DNA of 64,000 nucleotides from Margaritispora aquatica (Eukaryota > Ascomycota > Leotiomycetes > Helotiales > Discinellaceae). Every line of letters starts with the position of its first letter. The first letter of the stretch is position 1. The stretch spans positions 196,135 to 260,134 of the forward strand of contig VJWN01000002.1 of assembly GCA_007644065.1 (NCBI GenBank). Direction: 5' to 3'. A program made the translations under genes and the position numbers. This document shows, piece by piece, positions 23,767 through 34,138 of this stretch. The notes under the pieces were generated by a model. The model worked only from the letters and a program-made list of their open reading frames with translations. It did not search any database and was not told where the DNA came from.

Positions 23767-24821
23767 ATGTCTACCTTTGGCGACCAGGACCATGCGCCTG
23801 TCTTCAAAGCTGTTTCCAGCTCTGCGAGACAGCTATTTCAGTTACTCAATTGTATACGATTCTCTCCTAAGGCACAGGTGAAGATTACTGCGGAGGGCAT
23901 CAAGTTCACAGTGGAGGATTCTAGGGTCATGCAAGGTTAGTTGACTTGCAACTTATGAACTCGCGACAAGAATTGACGTGGTCAGGAATCGTTTTTCTCG
24001 ATAAAGCTCTCTTCACCACCTTCAGCTGCATAATCCCAGAGACAGAATCAGATGACCTCGCAGAGCTACCGAATTTCCAGATATCCCTCGCAGCTCTACT
24101 CGAAACACTACAAATATTTGGCGCGGCAGACACAAATACTTCGCGATTCTCAAAATCAGACAATGATGGCTATGGTAGTGTTGTCCGACCTGGTAGACAA
24201 AATGCCTTCAGCAATCAGGCTTTAGGCATATCAGGTGTTTGTCGGTTGTCCTATGCTGGAATTGGATCTCCTTTCTCGATTATTCTCGAAGAGTCCGGTG
24301 TTACTACCACTTGCAATCTCAACACATACGAGCCTGAGACCCCAGAAGAAATACCATTCCAACGAGATGCTATGCAAGTCAAGGTCATCATGCAAGCTCG
24401 CTGGCTCTTTGATGCTGTCAATGAACTCTCATCCACTACTCCTAGTCGTCTCGATCTAACTGTCTTTCCACATGCCCCATATCTCAGTCTTTCCGCTGCT
24501 GGTCATCTAGGCAGTGCAAGCATCGAATTTTCTAAAGGAAGAGATCTGCTTGAAACTTTCTCAGTCACGGAGAAATGGTATCAAAGTTACAAATTCGAAA
24601 TGATCAAGGCTGCGGCTGAAGCCATGCGATTGGCAAGTAAAGTCAGTATTCGGGGTGATGAACAGGGCGTGCTTAGCCTACAGTTTATGGTTGAAGTTGA
24701 GGGTGGAGGTGTCAGCTTTGTGGATTTCAGATTTGTTCCTTTCTTGGGCGAAGACGAGCAGAGTGGTGAAGAGAGTGACGAGGAATATGAACATGACAAT
24801 GACGAAGGGGAGGATCAGTAG
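23767..24821 (+). CDS. RAD1: DNA damage checkpoint protein Rad1 (9-1-1 clamp subunit)
   Basis: Rad1 (Rad17 in budding yeast) forms the PCNA-like 9-1-1 ring with Rad9 and Hus1, which is loaded at damaged DNA and activates checkpoint kinases. Exons 23767-23935 and 23986-24821 (50-bp intron) encode 334 residues, within the family range. Typical segments are FKAVSSSARQLFQLLNCI, KITAEGIKFTVEDSRVMQG and VFLDKALFTTF near the N-terminus. Later come SLAALLETLQIFG, GSPFSIILEESGV and the strand-rich second clamp domain (YLSLSAAGHLGSASIEF, GVLSLQFMVEV, FVDFRFVPF). The last 25 residues are highly acidic, as in other fungal Rad1 proteins. The ATG used is the first in a frame that is open upstream without another ATG. 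Confidence 0.9.
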
Positions 24822-25348
24822 TTTACTTGTTTTTGTAATGGATCATTAAATCATAGTACTTAATGTTTTATTGTGGTGGTGAATCTTTTTTTTTCCCCCT
24901 GAGCTCTTGAAGCTTCACACGAGATAAGCGTCTCTCTGTTCGATGCGACAACCCAACGTCTCTGGGATGACCAAAACATATGTCCAAGCACTTTCCCTAA
25001 CTCTCAACAAGGCCAGACACACATATCCTGGTCTAGCATCCTGTCATATCTGGGGATGGCCTCAATTGTCAATAGAGTTTTCGGCGCCCCGTTCTCGGGA
25101 TCCGGGGATGATGGCAGCCCCATCGAGCTCCACGTTTATTGTTAGCTTGCACTCATATCGTGGGATTCGATCAATCTCCATTGTTTGCTTTGAAGTCACC
25201 ATTGCTTTCCTTTCACTTAGCTATCTTGTTGAATCTATTCTTCCATCACCTATTTTTTTTTTTATTTTTTTTTTTTGCGATTGTCTTGAAAGTGTAATGA
25301 AGAACAGGACATTCGCACAGAAGTGTAGGATTTTGAGATACTTCAAAA
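24822..25348. other. Intergenic
   Basis: This lies between RAD1 and the NmrA-like relic. It has T-runs at about 24886-24894 and 25252-25276. I see no coding sequence. Confidence 0.4.
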
Positions 25349-25873
25349 ATGGTCAAAGTTGCTGTTGCTGGTGGGACTGGAGGTGTTGGGTTCACGATCG
25401 TGGATGCGTTGAAGGAGCAGAGTGAGCATGAGTTGGTGTTCTTGAGCAGGACTGTATGTTTCTCTCCTCCTCACCTCGTCTCTCCTTCTCTCCCCCCTCC
25501 CAAACCTCAACTTCAACAACCTTTACACAAACTAACACACCCTCCCACCATAGGCCAACGAGAAATTCACCACAGACAACAACGTCCAGATCATCCAAAT
25601 TGACGACTCAGACGTCGAAGGCACAGCCAAGATCCTCGAGGAGCATGGAATCCACACCGTCATCTCAGCCCTGTGTATCGTCGCCCAAGAGCACAGCGAT
25701 GCGCAGGTTAATCTCGTGAAGGCTGCTGGTTTGAGCAAGGTGCATTTAGCTTTGAGGTCAAGGGCGAGGGAAAGGTGTTTTTGAATGAGCTTTTCCCGGA
25801 TGTGAAGCCGTATACGGTCGAGGATGTCGTGAGGGCTATGGTCAATGCTGAGACTGGAGATGATAAGGCTTAG
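25349..25873 (+). pseudogene. NmrA-like / Rossmann-fold oxidoreductase, internally deleted relic
   Basis: The 5' part is a good NAD(P)-binding start, MVKVAVAGGTGGVGFTIVDAL (GGTGGVG is the dinucleotide loop). It splices over a 100-bp intron (25454-25553) into ANEKFTTDNNVQIIQIDDSD and GIHTVISAL, the typical NmrA-like layout. After QVNLVKAAGLSKV, where intact relatives continue for roughly 150 residues of catalytic core, the sequence jumps at about 25740 into a different frame. That frame reads as the family's C-terminal end (FLNELFPDVKPYTVEDVVRA) down to TAG at 25871. The original frame stops earlier, inside the join. I read this as an internal deletion plus frame change. NmrA-like proteins include redox-sensing regulators and isoflavone-reductase-like enzymes; which type this was cannot be told. 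Confidence 0.75.
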
Positions 25874-26509
25874 GAATACGGGAGTGGGGACTGGGGAGCT
25901 GGTATGGGAATATGGAAGAAGGGGTGTTGAAATTCATTAAGCGAGATCCAACTAACGGACATCGAGAGGAAGATTCAAAAGCTAGCAACCCAGCACACAA
26001 TTGTATACATGTAAACAATTGACTGTACGATCATGTTCTATCTATTTTACGCAAATTAACTAAACTACTTTGATATCAGACTCAATGTGGAACGATAGAG
26101 TACGATATACGAACGATAAAGTTCACATCCGGCTCCCGAGCTGTCGGTAGCCGGTGGATATATGTCACCCACAGATCAATATCGCCAAGACTCCGAGATG
26201 ACCTCGCGATGGGGGATCGAGAGCTCTGGTGGGTAGAGTGAGTGCTCCGTGGTATAACAGTGGTACGCATTTGGTAGGTTTGCACGCGGGATGTGTAAAA
26301 CGTGCCAAAGTGAGTTTTGAGTGTTCTTGGTCTGTCATCTAGTATTGGTATATTCCTTCCTTCCATCTTTCAATTCTCTCGTTTGACTCTTCTCTTCTTC
26401 TGTTTCTCCTCCCCTACTCTCCTTTTGCTCCTATCTCTGCACTCTCCCTACCTTCCTATTCCCAGACCCAACCTCCAGGGCACCCAGCGACACATCCCAA
26501 TCAACGAAC
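25874..26509. other. Intergenic
   Basis: This is the gap between two decayed genes, pyrimidine-rich towards its right end (26350-26470), as in a promoter. I see no gene. Confidence 0.4.
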
Positions 26510-28697
26510 ATGCCACTACCACCCGAAGTGAAAGAAGCCTCGAACACCGCCAACAACCACAGATTCGCACTCATCCTCGGCGCGGGCGCAGCAGGCATCA
26601 TTCAAGGCTGCACCTTTCTCCGGGAGAAGACGCTTGCCCTGAAGGATTTCCAGATCTTGGATCGCAATGAGGCATTTGGTGGTATGTGGTGGAGGAACAC
26701 GTATCCGGGGGCTGCGTGCGATATTCCGAGTCATGAGTATTGCATATTATTTGGGCGTTGAATCCTTGTGAGTTGGTGGAGGGCTTTTTTGTGTGTTGTG
26801 TTTTGAGAAGGGGATGAAGTCGGGTTGATGGAGGAATGAGCATGAGGGTGGATGCAGGGCTTAGATCAAATTTAGACTGACGAGCACACATAGATTGGAG
26901 CAGGGCATTCGCGCCCCAGCCGGAAATACAAGCTTATTTCGAAGGCGTAGCGCTAAAATACGGATTGGATCGGTGTACGACATTTAGAACGGAGATCTTG
27001 AGTGCGAGGTGGGATGATGCAGGATCAATGTGGATGGTGGATACATTGGATTTGGCAAGCGGCAAAAGGAGGGTATGGAGCTGTATTGTTGCGAGTTTCC
27101 TGCTGCTCCTTCGCTTATTTTGGGGAGGGATGGTTAGGGTTAAGCGGAGGGAAGAGATTATTGGGAAAGAGGGTTAATACAATATAGCTCATTAGTGCAG
27201 TGAGCGCTTTCACTGTGCCCAAGAAGGCGGAAATACAGAGTATCAATGCGTTTAAGGGTGAAGAGTAAGTGATTCAGTTGAACAGTTTCAATATTTTCGA
27301 GATTTCCGAAAATCTCCCCTCATTTGTCAACCCCTCCTCGCCTGTCTTGTCGCCTCTTGAGTCGACCTTATCTTTTAATGAAAAGAACTGACACACATCC
27401 AGGTGGCATTCAATAGATTGGCTCAAAAACGCCGACTTAACCAACAAACGCGTAGCCGTAATCGGCACGGTCCCTCCGCCGCCCAATTCATACCGAACAT
27501 CCACCCCCTCGTCTCACACCTCACCATCTATCAGCGAAGCCCAGGGCATGTCTTGCCACTCAATGACGTCCTCGTCAGTCCTATTACACAGTTGTGCTAC
27601 GCAAATATCCCTTACCTCCAACGCGCCGTCCGCTGGCTCCTGATGACGAAAGACAACATGCTTCGCAAGCGGATCTTCGTCGCGGACTCGTGGCTCTCAC
27701 GGCAGGTCATCAAGGTGACTAAGAAACATCTGTATGCTCAGGTCAAAGATGAAGTGTTGAGGGAGAAGCTAGAGGTTAAGGACGTTTTTGGGTGTAAGCG
27801 GCCGATGATTCTGGATCGGTAATTTCAAGTTTTTAATGAGAGGAATGTCAAGCTTGTTACGGACTCAGTGGTGGGCTGAACGACTGATGGGATTTTGTCA
27901 AGAGATGGGAAGGCAGGAGAGGATGTGGAGCGAAAGGTTGATATCCTGATTTGGGGGACTGGTGAGTTCTCCCATGGCTCTCGTACTTCCTCACCTATTT
28001 CCAACACTTGAGCGATTAAAGGGAGAGAAGGGGGACTGAAAAAATTTAGGCTACAATTCAGATCACTTTGGCTCGCCCGTCCCAACCTACAGCCGCTCCG
28101 GGATCCTCCTCGCCGCAAAATACCAGCCCGACCTATGCTCCCTGTACGGCGTCGCCGTCGATGATTTCCCAAACTACCTGAACTTTCTGGGTCCTAACTC
28201 GTCGTTCTTCGAAACGAGTATGATGGAGCTTTTTGAGCTACAAGCGGAGCATGCATGTCGTGTCACTAAATACCTGTGGGAGCTGAATGAGAAGGGTTCG
28301 AAGAAGGAGGGTGGGACGAGGTATGCGGTTGTGCCTAGGGAGGAGAGGGTTAGGACGTGAACGGAGGGTTTGAGGGAGGGGCAGAGGGGTTTGCCTCCTG
28401 CGCGAGAGGAGTGTAGGAGTTATTATAAGGTGAGTTGCTTGGTTCTCATTAGTTGGATTTGAGAAGGGGAAGATAGGATTGTAGTGAGGGGAGAGTGGTA
28501 GAAGCGAGGAGTGCATTATGCGGTGTGGTAGAGGACTCGCTAACCCGTATGTGTAGTCGAAATCCGGGATCGTGTATCGGTATCCATACCCTTATTGGCA
28601 GTACAAAGCATTGATTGCTAAATTTGAATGGAAAAGAGACTGGCTTATGCTGAGTAATAGGGGTGGAGGAGCAGAAGTAGAGGTTTTGGATATGTAA
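26510..28697 (+). pseudogene. Flavin-dependent (Baeyer-Villiger-type) monooxygenase, decayed
   Basis: Intact relatives use FAD and NADPH to insert oxygen into ketones. The pieces run in correct order: FAD loop LILGAGAAGIIQG; GMWWRNTYPGAACDIPSHEY; WSRAFAPQPEIQAYFEGVAL; VPKKAEIQSINAFKGE; NADLTNKRVAVIGT; QFIPNIHPLVSHLTIYQRSP; VFGCKRPMI; SDHFGSPVPTYSRSGI; FPNYLNFLGPNSSFF; MMELFELQAEHACRVTKYLW; and, after a last intron, SGIVYRYPYPYWQYKALI. Visible lesions are a one-base gain in a T-run near 26750 that leads to TGA at 26757-26759, a one-base loss near 27470 inside the NADPH motif GTGxSA, TAA at 27820-27822, a further frame change near 27870, and TGA at 28358-28360. Several introns are still recognisable. 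With at least five independent lesions it cannot make a full-length enzyme. Confidence 0.85.
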
Positions 28698-29140
28698 AAT
28701 TTACTAGCGTAAGTGTACGATTTTGTGGCACATCATAGACAACTTGGAAGTTGAGGATGAAGACCAGGTAGCGTGATGGCATGCAAAAGTTGTTCAAAAA
28801 CAATCAACTTGTGTAACTGGCCGCAGTTCAGCCAATATGCTACATAAAGAGGAATAGTGGCTAGGTTGAAGAATGCTTGCAACACAGTGAACACGACCCT
28901 TTCGCTTAATTATTGATACATCTCGGCGGCAAGTATGATACAAAAGCAAGAATAGTTACAATTGATGAATGTCATGGATGACTAAGGTGGCGCTTGAACA
29001 CTGGCAATTAAGCGAAAGCTGAGACAACGACATCCATCTCGGCCTCACCTTCAGCTGCTAATCGCACTGAATTGCTCTCACTCTTAATACAGACTACAAC
29101 CTCAAGGGAAAGTTGGGTTCCATCGATTCATACACAGAAA
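28698..29140. other. Intergenic, upstream of the 2EXR gene
   Basis: AT-rich at first. I see no gene or distinctive repeat. Confidence 0.4.
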
Positions 29141-29920
29141 ATGACAACACCGATATCTTTCACGTCCTTCCCCCTTCTCCCTCTTGAGCTCCGTCATAAA
29201 ATCTGGTCTTACTGCCTTACCCCACAGATAGTCTCTATAAACATCAGTGGAAATACTCGATCTTCCTCGAAGCCGGAATATACATTCACCATTAACGCCC
29301 AAAGCAAAACCCAAGAACAACCACGCGTCCCTCTCTGGAATATCAACTACGAAACACGATCCTGGGCCAAAAGCCAAGGCATGATCCAGCTCTACAGCAA
29401 ACAGTCAGTTCGACACAAAACCCCATGGCAACGCCTCCTCGGGCACCTCAGATCCGAAAAACACACCACGCTGTCAAACGCGGTGCTCTTCTCGCCCCGA
29501 CATGACATCCTCCAGTTACAGAACTTCGACAGAGGGTTGTCGTTTCTTGCGCTACCATATATCACACCTATCATCCCAGATGAGCTTGCTTGCTGCCTGC
29601 GCGTGCTGAAGATCTACTTCGTTGATTTCAACGAACTAATCACTGCCACGCCTGGGGCTTGGGGGCCGCAGGACTTGGGGAGGCTGGAGAAGTTGGAAAC
29701 GGTGATTGTGACAGGTGAGAGGTTTGCAGATCCGTATGTGCAAATGCAGTGTCATGTTTTGAGGGAGAAATTTATGAGTGCGAGAAGAGAGGGGAAGGAG
29801 TGGAGGATGCCGATTTGGAGGTTTGCGGAGTGGGAGAGTTTGGTGGAGGCTGTTGTGAGTGAAGGGAGAGTGAATGAGTTGGAGGGTTTAGATCCGAAGG
29901 ATTTTGAGTGGACTAGGTGA
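29141..29920 (+). CDS. 2EXR domain-like protein
   Basis: Single exon, 259 residues from the ATG at 29141. The N-terminus FTSFPLLPLELRHKIWSYC matches the opening of the fungal 2EXR family (F-x-x-F-x-x-L-P-x-E-L-R-x-x-I-W), which is named after this kind of motif and is greatly expanded in Pezizomycotina. It is followed by AVLFSPRHDILQLQ, the second recurring landmark of these proteins (F-x-P-x-x-D-x-L), and a leucine-rich helical region (CCLRVLKIYFVDF). The family resembles F-box-like proteins in its first helix, but I know of no established function. It sits beside a decayed patch and a deaminase with no evident link. Confidence 0.75.
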   Translation: MTTPISFTSFPLLPLELRHKIWSYCLTPQIVSINISGNTRSSSKPEYTFTINAQSKTQEQPRVPLWNINYETRSWAKSQGMIQLYSKQSVRHKTPWQRLLGHLRSEKHTTLSNAVLFSPRHDILQLQNFDRGLSFLALPYITPIIPDELACCLRVLKIYFVDFNELITATPGAWGPQDLGRLEKLETVIVTGERFADPYVQMQCHVLREKFMSARREGKEWRMPIWRFAEWESLVEAVVSEGRVNELEGLDPKDFEWTR

Positions 29921-30477
29921 GATCTGAGAGGCCGAGAGATATGACCTCGGATTTAAGAACGATCATTTCCGCTGTCCAAAGTGGTTCGAGTTAAGTCAGG
30001 TTAGAAGCAGATATTAGCTAATAGAAGTCAATAACGAAAAGATGCTATAATTCAAGCTCAGAGTTGTATCTATTAGTATTCAGCGACTTTTAGCAGCGCC
30101 TAGTAGCATCCAGCAACATCTAGTAGTATCAAACAACGACTAACTATATCTCGCAACGTCTATTAATATCTAAGAACCACTGGTAGCAACCAGTAGCAAC
30201 CAGTAGTATCGACAGGTGCGATATGCAACAAAAAACTTAAAATTAAAAAATTGACAGGCGTTTCGTAAGTTTCAACAAGATCAGTGGATTCGATTATCGG
30301 ATGATAAAGTCATACTATCCTTTCCAAGTATAGCTCATACTTTAGTTCTTTTCTATATTGTAGACCACGGAGTGTCGGTTATTTGCAATCACAGCTCGCT
30401 TGTGCTCTCTACTTTTAATGTGGGCGCTTCTCGCAAATTCTCCCCTTGAGTAGATAAAGTTAAAAACAAAATTCACA
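29921..30477. other. Convergent intergenic region with degenerate repeats
   Basis: This lies between the 3' ends of the 2EXR gene and the deaminase gene. Its main content is the degenerate repeat block at 30066-30215. No gene is seen. Confidence 0.4.
30066..30215 (+). repeat. Degenerate tandem repeat of about 20 bp
   Basis: The block consists of imperfect copies of a phrase like CTAGTAGTATCCAGCAACAT, for example CTAGTAGCATCCAGCAACAT directly followed by CTAGTAGTATCAAACAACGA, and later GGTAGCAACCAGTAGCAACC. The copies are too diverged to give an exact number. Confidence 0.65.
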
Positions 30478-31023
30478 TCAAGCCTTCCACTTACTGCTTA
30501 CATAGGCAAAAGGTAACAACTCATCCAACCCTACAATCCTCAACTCTGCATCCTCACCAAACCCCTCCATCCCAACCTTCACAATAACCTTAATACCAGG
30601 ATAATAATCCCACATCATCTGTCTGCACCTTCCACACGGATTAATAACACCTCGCTGGTCATTCGCCACAGCAACCACGAGTTCGAGCTCTGGGGCTTTG
30701 CCGGTGAGAGCATTTGGGATGCCGGGCGACATGCATGATGCTACGCCAGCTGACGCTGCGTTTCCGAAGGCTACGTTCTCTGCGCACTGAATTTTGTGAG
30801 TTAAAGGTAAAGAAATCTTTGGAGGAAGACGAACAGGACCACCTGAGAAATGGAACACGTTTATGCCGGTGTAAATCGTGCCATCGCTAGCTAGGGCGGC
30901 GCAACCGACTGTGTGGTCGGTCAGGCGTCGTTCGGGAGTTGCGCGAGGGACGGACTCGATGAACGTTGTTGCGGCGGTAATGAGTTCGAGCGCTTTTTGA
31001 GGCAGAGGTTTTGAGGTAGTCAT
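30478..31023 (-). CDS. Cytidine deaminase / blasticidin-S deaminase-like enzyme
   Basis: A zinc-dependent deaminase of the CDA fold. I read a 48-bp intron at 30834-30787 (GTTCGT..TTCAG) that is a multiple of three, so the frame is open even unspliced. Splicing gives GINVFHFSGG joined to PCAENVAFGNA, the zinc motif with its catalytic Glu (C-A-E), followed by PCGRCRQMMWDYYPGIKVIV, which supplies the other two zinc cysteines. The spliced protein has 165 residues. The TGINVFHFSGGPCAE pattern is closer to blasticidin-S-deaminase-like members than to classical nucleoside salvage enzymes, so the substrate is uncertain; salvage of cytidine or detoxification of a nucleoside antibiotic are both possible. 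Confidence 0.85.
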   Translation of the reverse strand: MTTSKPLPQKALELITAATTFIESVPRATPERRLTDHTVGCAALASDGTIYTGINVFHFSGGPVRLPPKISLPLTHKIQCAENVAFGNAASAGVASCMSPGIPNALTGKAPELELVVAVANDQRGVINPCGRCRQMMWDYYPGIKVIVKVGMEGFGEDAELRIVGLDELLPFAYVSSKWKA

Positions 31024-32839
31024 TTTCTACTCTGTCTGACGTGGTGTGATGAGGGAGACTTGGTGTGTGAGATTTTGAATAGTGAGTTTGAAATGGGGTG
31101 AAAGTAGAGACTTAGAGTAGTACTTCGATAGACTGTCGTATGCTTAGTATGAGCTGTTTGTTTGGTGGAGTGATTCGATAGAAGTGATGGAATGTCGATT
31201 TCAACTTGACAGCTGACATCAGCCCCCACTTTTGGATGTCTGAAATTGTCAGAGGTCTTGTTTCTGTCTCGTCCTTATCTTCTTGAGGTGCTTGTAAATC
31301 TTATTAAGCGAAACCTCCATCCTCTTGCGTTGTGAAAGCGCATCGATTGCCCGAAAAGCCCAGAAATTCTGAGTGTCGCCAAAGTTGATTTAGTTGATTT
31401 TTATGTTAATCATGTTCTCTTCTGCTCTGAGAACGACTTGCCATGTCGAATATCGTGACAATTAAGGGGTCTTCGAGTGCTTATGATCTCCTTGGCGCAA
31501 ACAAAAAATATTTACTTCGTGTTAAGAGTGGTGTCGTCTAAATTGTAGAATTCGAGTTTTAAATAACTATTGAATCGTGGAGCGATAACATCGAAGATAT
31601 GAAGACGAACGTATATTGAGATTGATAATCATAGTAAAGATATTAATTAGTTCGGTAGTTATAAAGGGATCGTGGTTAGTTTCTTGTCAAATAAACTACT
31701 CGCCTTCCTTGAAATTATCCTGCCACTGAGGCATCTAAAATGCAAAACATAAAACACTGAGAGTAAAGATAGTTGTAAGTGTAATACACATTGAGAGTTA
31801 TTGAGATTTATTGTGATAGAAACTGACAACAGTAAAGTGTTCATTTAAAAACACAACCTAGTCTAAGACAACTAATTTTCATTCCCAAAATCGAACATTA
31901 ACCACGATATATGGAGTATCAATTATAGCCCTGAAAAAAAACGTCTCAAACTAATTTCCGTATCGGCAAACGGCGTAGATGACGGAAACCACAGACTTAA
32001 GCACTTTCTTTGCATCAAGGCATAACCATTTGCAACTCAACATCACCTATTGGCGGTACAGAGTTTCTTCTGAGTTGTCAAAACACTTTTAGTAAGCTTG
32101 ACTAGTCGACTAAGTGTGTCATACTGGTATGATGAATCACAATCTTAAGGAAGATTTCAGTTTTGGAAGTTGAGTACTACCGGCTCAGTTTATCTTTGTC
32201 GGTTCTTACTTTGCCTCTTCTTTTGTAAGAGGGCTTCAATTTCTAATCCTAAGCTTTTCGTTAGACCGATCGCTGGCACGAATACATCTGAGGCGTCAAC
32301 AGATTGAAGAGTCTCCATATGTAGAGTTGTCAATGATCTTTTCTTCATCCGATTCCAGACAGGCAGCTTGCACTAGCCCTTGTCTGAATGACGTGCATAT
32401 TGGCACTAATGCTTAGTTCCATAAGGCTAACCGAATCTCCTCGTCTAGTACATCCTCGGTTCAAAGTTGGAGCTAGTGCATAACTTAGCATAGGTCAGAT
32501 ACCGGTTACCACATTTCTTTTCTCTCTTTTTTGAATCCTGCTCTACATGTATTTTTCGTAATACTTGCTCGCACCCCTAAATGCTCTAAGACTTCGAAAA
32601 AGCAGCTCGATAAAGCGATAACCGATACAATTTATAACAGGCTATCTCAAGACGACCAAGTAGAGTCCAGCTAGGTATGCAATATTCTGAGAGTAGCGAG
32701 TTACGATTAACGGAACATAGGAAATTGCTCAAGCTACTAAAGTTGTTACGCATTTACACCTTCGAGGTCTAAATACGACGCCTTCCATATCACCACAGCG
32801 ATAAGACTTTCAACCAAATATTCATCATCAAACGCTCCG
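31024..32839. other. Long AT-rich intergenic region
   Basis: About 1.8 kb, clearly AT-rich from about 31500 to 32100. There are no coherent reading frames, no terminal repeats and no recognisable element. It separates the deaminase promoter from the orphan membrane protein. Confidence 0.4.
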
Positions 32840-33325
32840 ATGCACTTAGTGTGCAACACAGTGCAGGGTAAAGCACCCGCAACCCGCGGTGAATTCATCG
32901 CCCATAGAGTCAATTACAATGGACGGGCTTTCCAATTCTCCCTGAGCAATACCGACATTAGCATATTGTTCCTCGGCTTTACGATTCTGTGCCTGTTATA
33001 CTATCTCCATGGTCGGCGTCTTCCTCGTCGGCCATGGGAACTCCGTGTCCATCCTAACTTACCACTTTCACCAACACCTATTGGAGCCTACTTTGCGAGA
33101 TTCGATGCACTCATCTGGGATATGAGCATACTTCTAAGGACTGCAAATGAAAACGAGGCGATTATAGGCGGCCTCTATAAAAATTCTGGGACGACGCCCA
33201 AGGAGCATGTGCTGTGGTATCTCTGGCATATCGAGAAAATGGATGAGGATGGTTTGTTTCCACCAATGGATGAGATGGACAGCTCGGTGCCAAAGATTGT
33301 GCCTTCTGAACATCGGATGTGGTGA
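32840..33325 (+). CDS. Orphan protein with one predicted membrane segment
   Basis: Unrecognised single-exon frame of 161 codons from an ATG. Near residues 40-57 it has a hydrophobic stretch (ISILFLGFTILCLLYYL) followed at once by basic residues (HGRRLPRRPW), as expected for a membrane helix with a cytosolic basic flank. The rest is hydrophilic with acidic and Met-rich ends (EKMDEDGLFPPMDEMDSS). Protein-like composition is the only support. It could also be a fragment of a larger lost gene. Confidence 0.4.
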   Translation: MHLVCNTVQGKAPATRGEFIAHRVNYNGRAFQFSLSNTDISILFLGFTILCLLYYLHGRRLPRRPWELRVHPNLPLSPTPIGAYFARFDALIWDMSILLRTANENEAIIGGLYKNSGTTPKEHVLWYLWHIEKMDEDGLFPPMDEMDSSVPKIVPSEHRMW

Positions 33326-34138
33326 AGAATAGTTAAGCCCGAAAAAGGAACTGGATTTATATCCGAGGAAATCCATCATTAATCGAGACTGGCAAAATTC
33401 GTCCGAGTCGAAGATTAAAAAAATGGCTGGATAGACCAGTAAAATAATGCTTCAAAATGTGCTCTATTACCATGCACATTGAAAAGGTATAAAATAGAAG
33501 ATCCAGGGGAATCATCTCTCAAGGAATTACAATACTTGGATACTGATATATCGGCTAGATTGTGGCTTTGACAACGTCAAGTTTGGCTGGTCTCGAATAA
33601 GGTATACAACGAAATCAATGGACGATTAAGCGAAGGAGTCTCAGAAGTTGGTCTCCAATGTATAAGGAAATGTGAAAAACCAATCCGTTGGGCTTTGGAG
33701 AATGTGCATGGTCAACCTGAACATTCAATATAGCGCAGATATATGCCAATGCTGGACTTCTCAAAACCCCAAGTATCCACGTCGTTTATAATTAATGCAG
33801 GTGGTGCATTGTGGTGAGACGTCCCCCATATAGAGTCACAAGTCAAAATGGCCGTGTCGCAATTGATTCACGATTGATATTACATTTTTGGTACCAACCT
33901 AGGGTTTTTAGAAGCTTGACCAGCCAAATGAATGTGTGAGATTGTTGTGGTGATTGAGAGAAGCTTCTGCCAGGGTTGGGGATGACATCACGTGTCTTCC
34001 TGCCTTAGCGCGACCTAGCGTGTTCAGGTCCACTTCTTTGTCGCGTTGCTCCAACTCTCTCCTCTGGGTATTGGAGGTACCTTATTGTTCCTTTCCACTC
34101 GATAGTGTCTTGAGCAGAGGTTCAACAAGTCTGCCACA
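33326..34138. other. Intergenic, upstream of the SNM1/Artemis-type gene
   Basis: AT-rich, with several stop-rich frames. No gene or repeat is identified. Confidence 0.4.
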
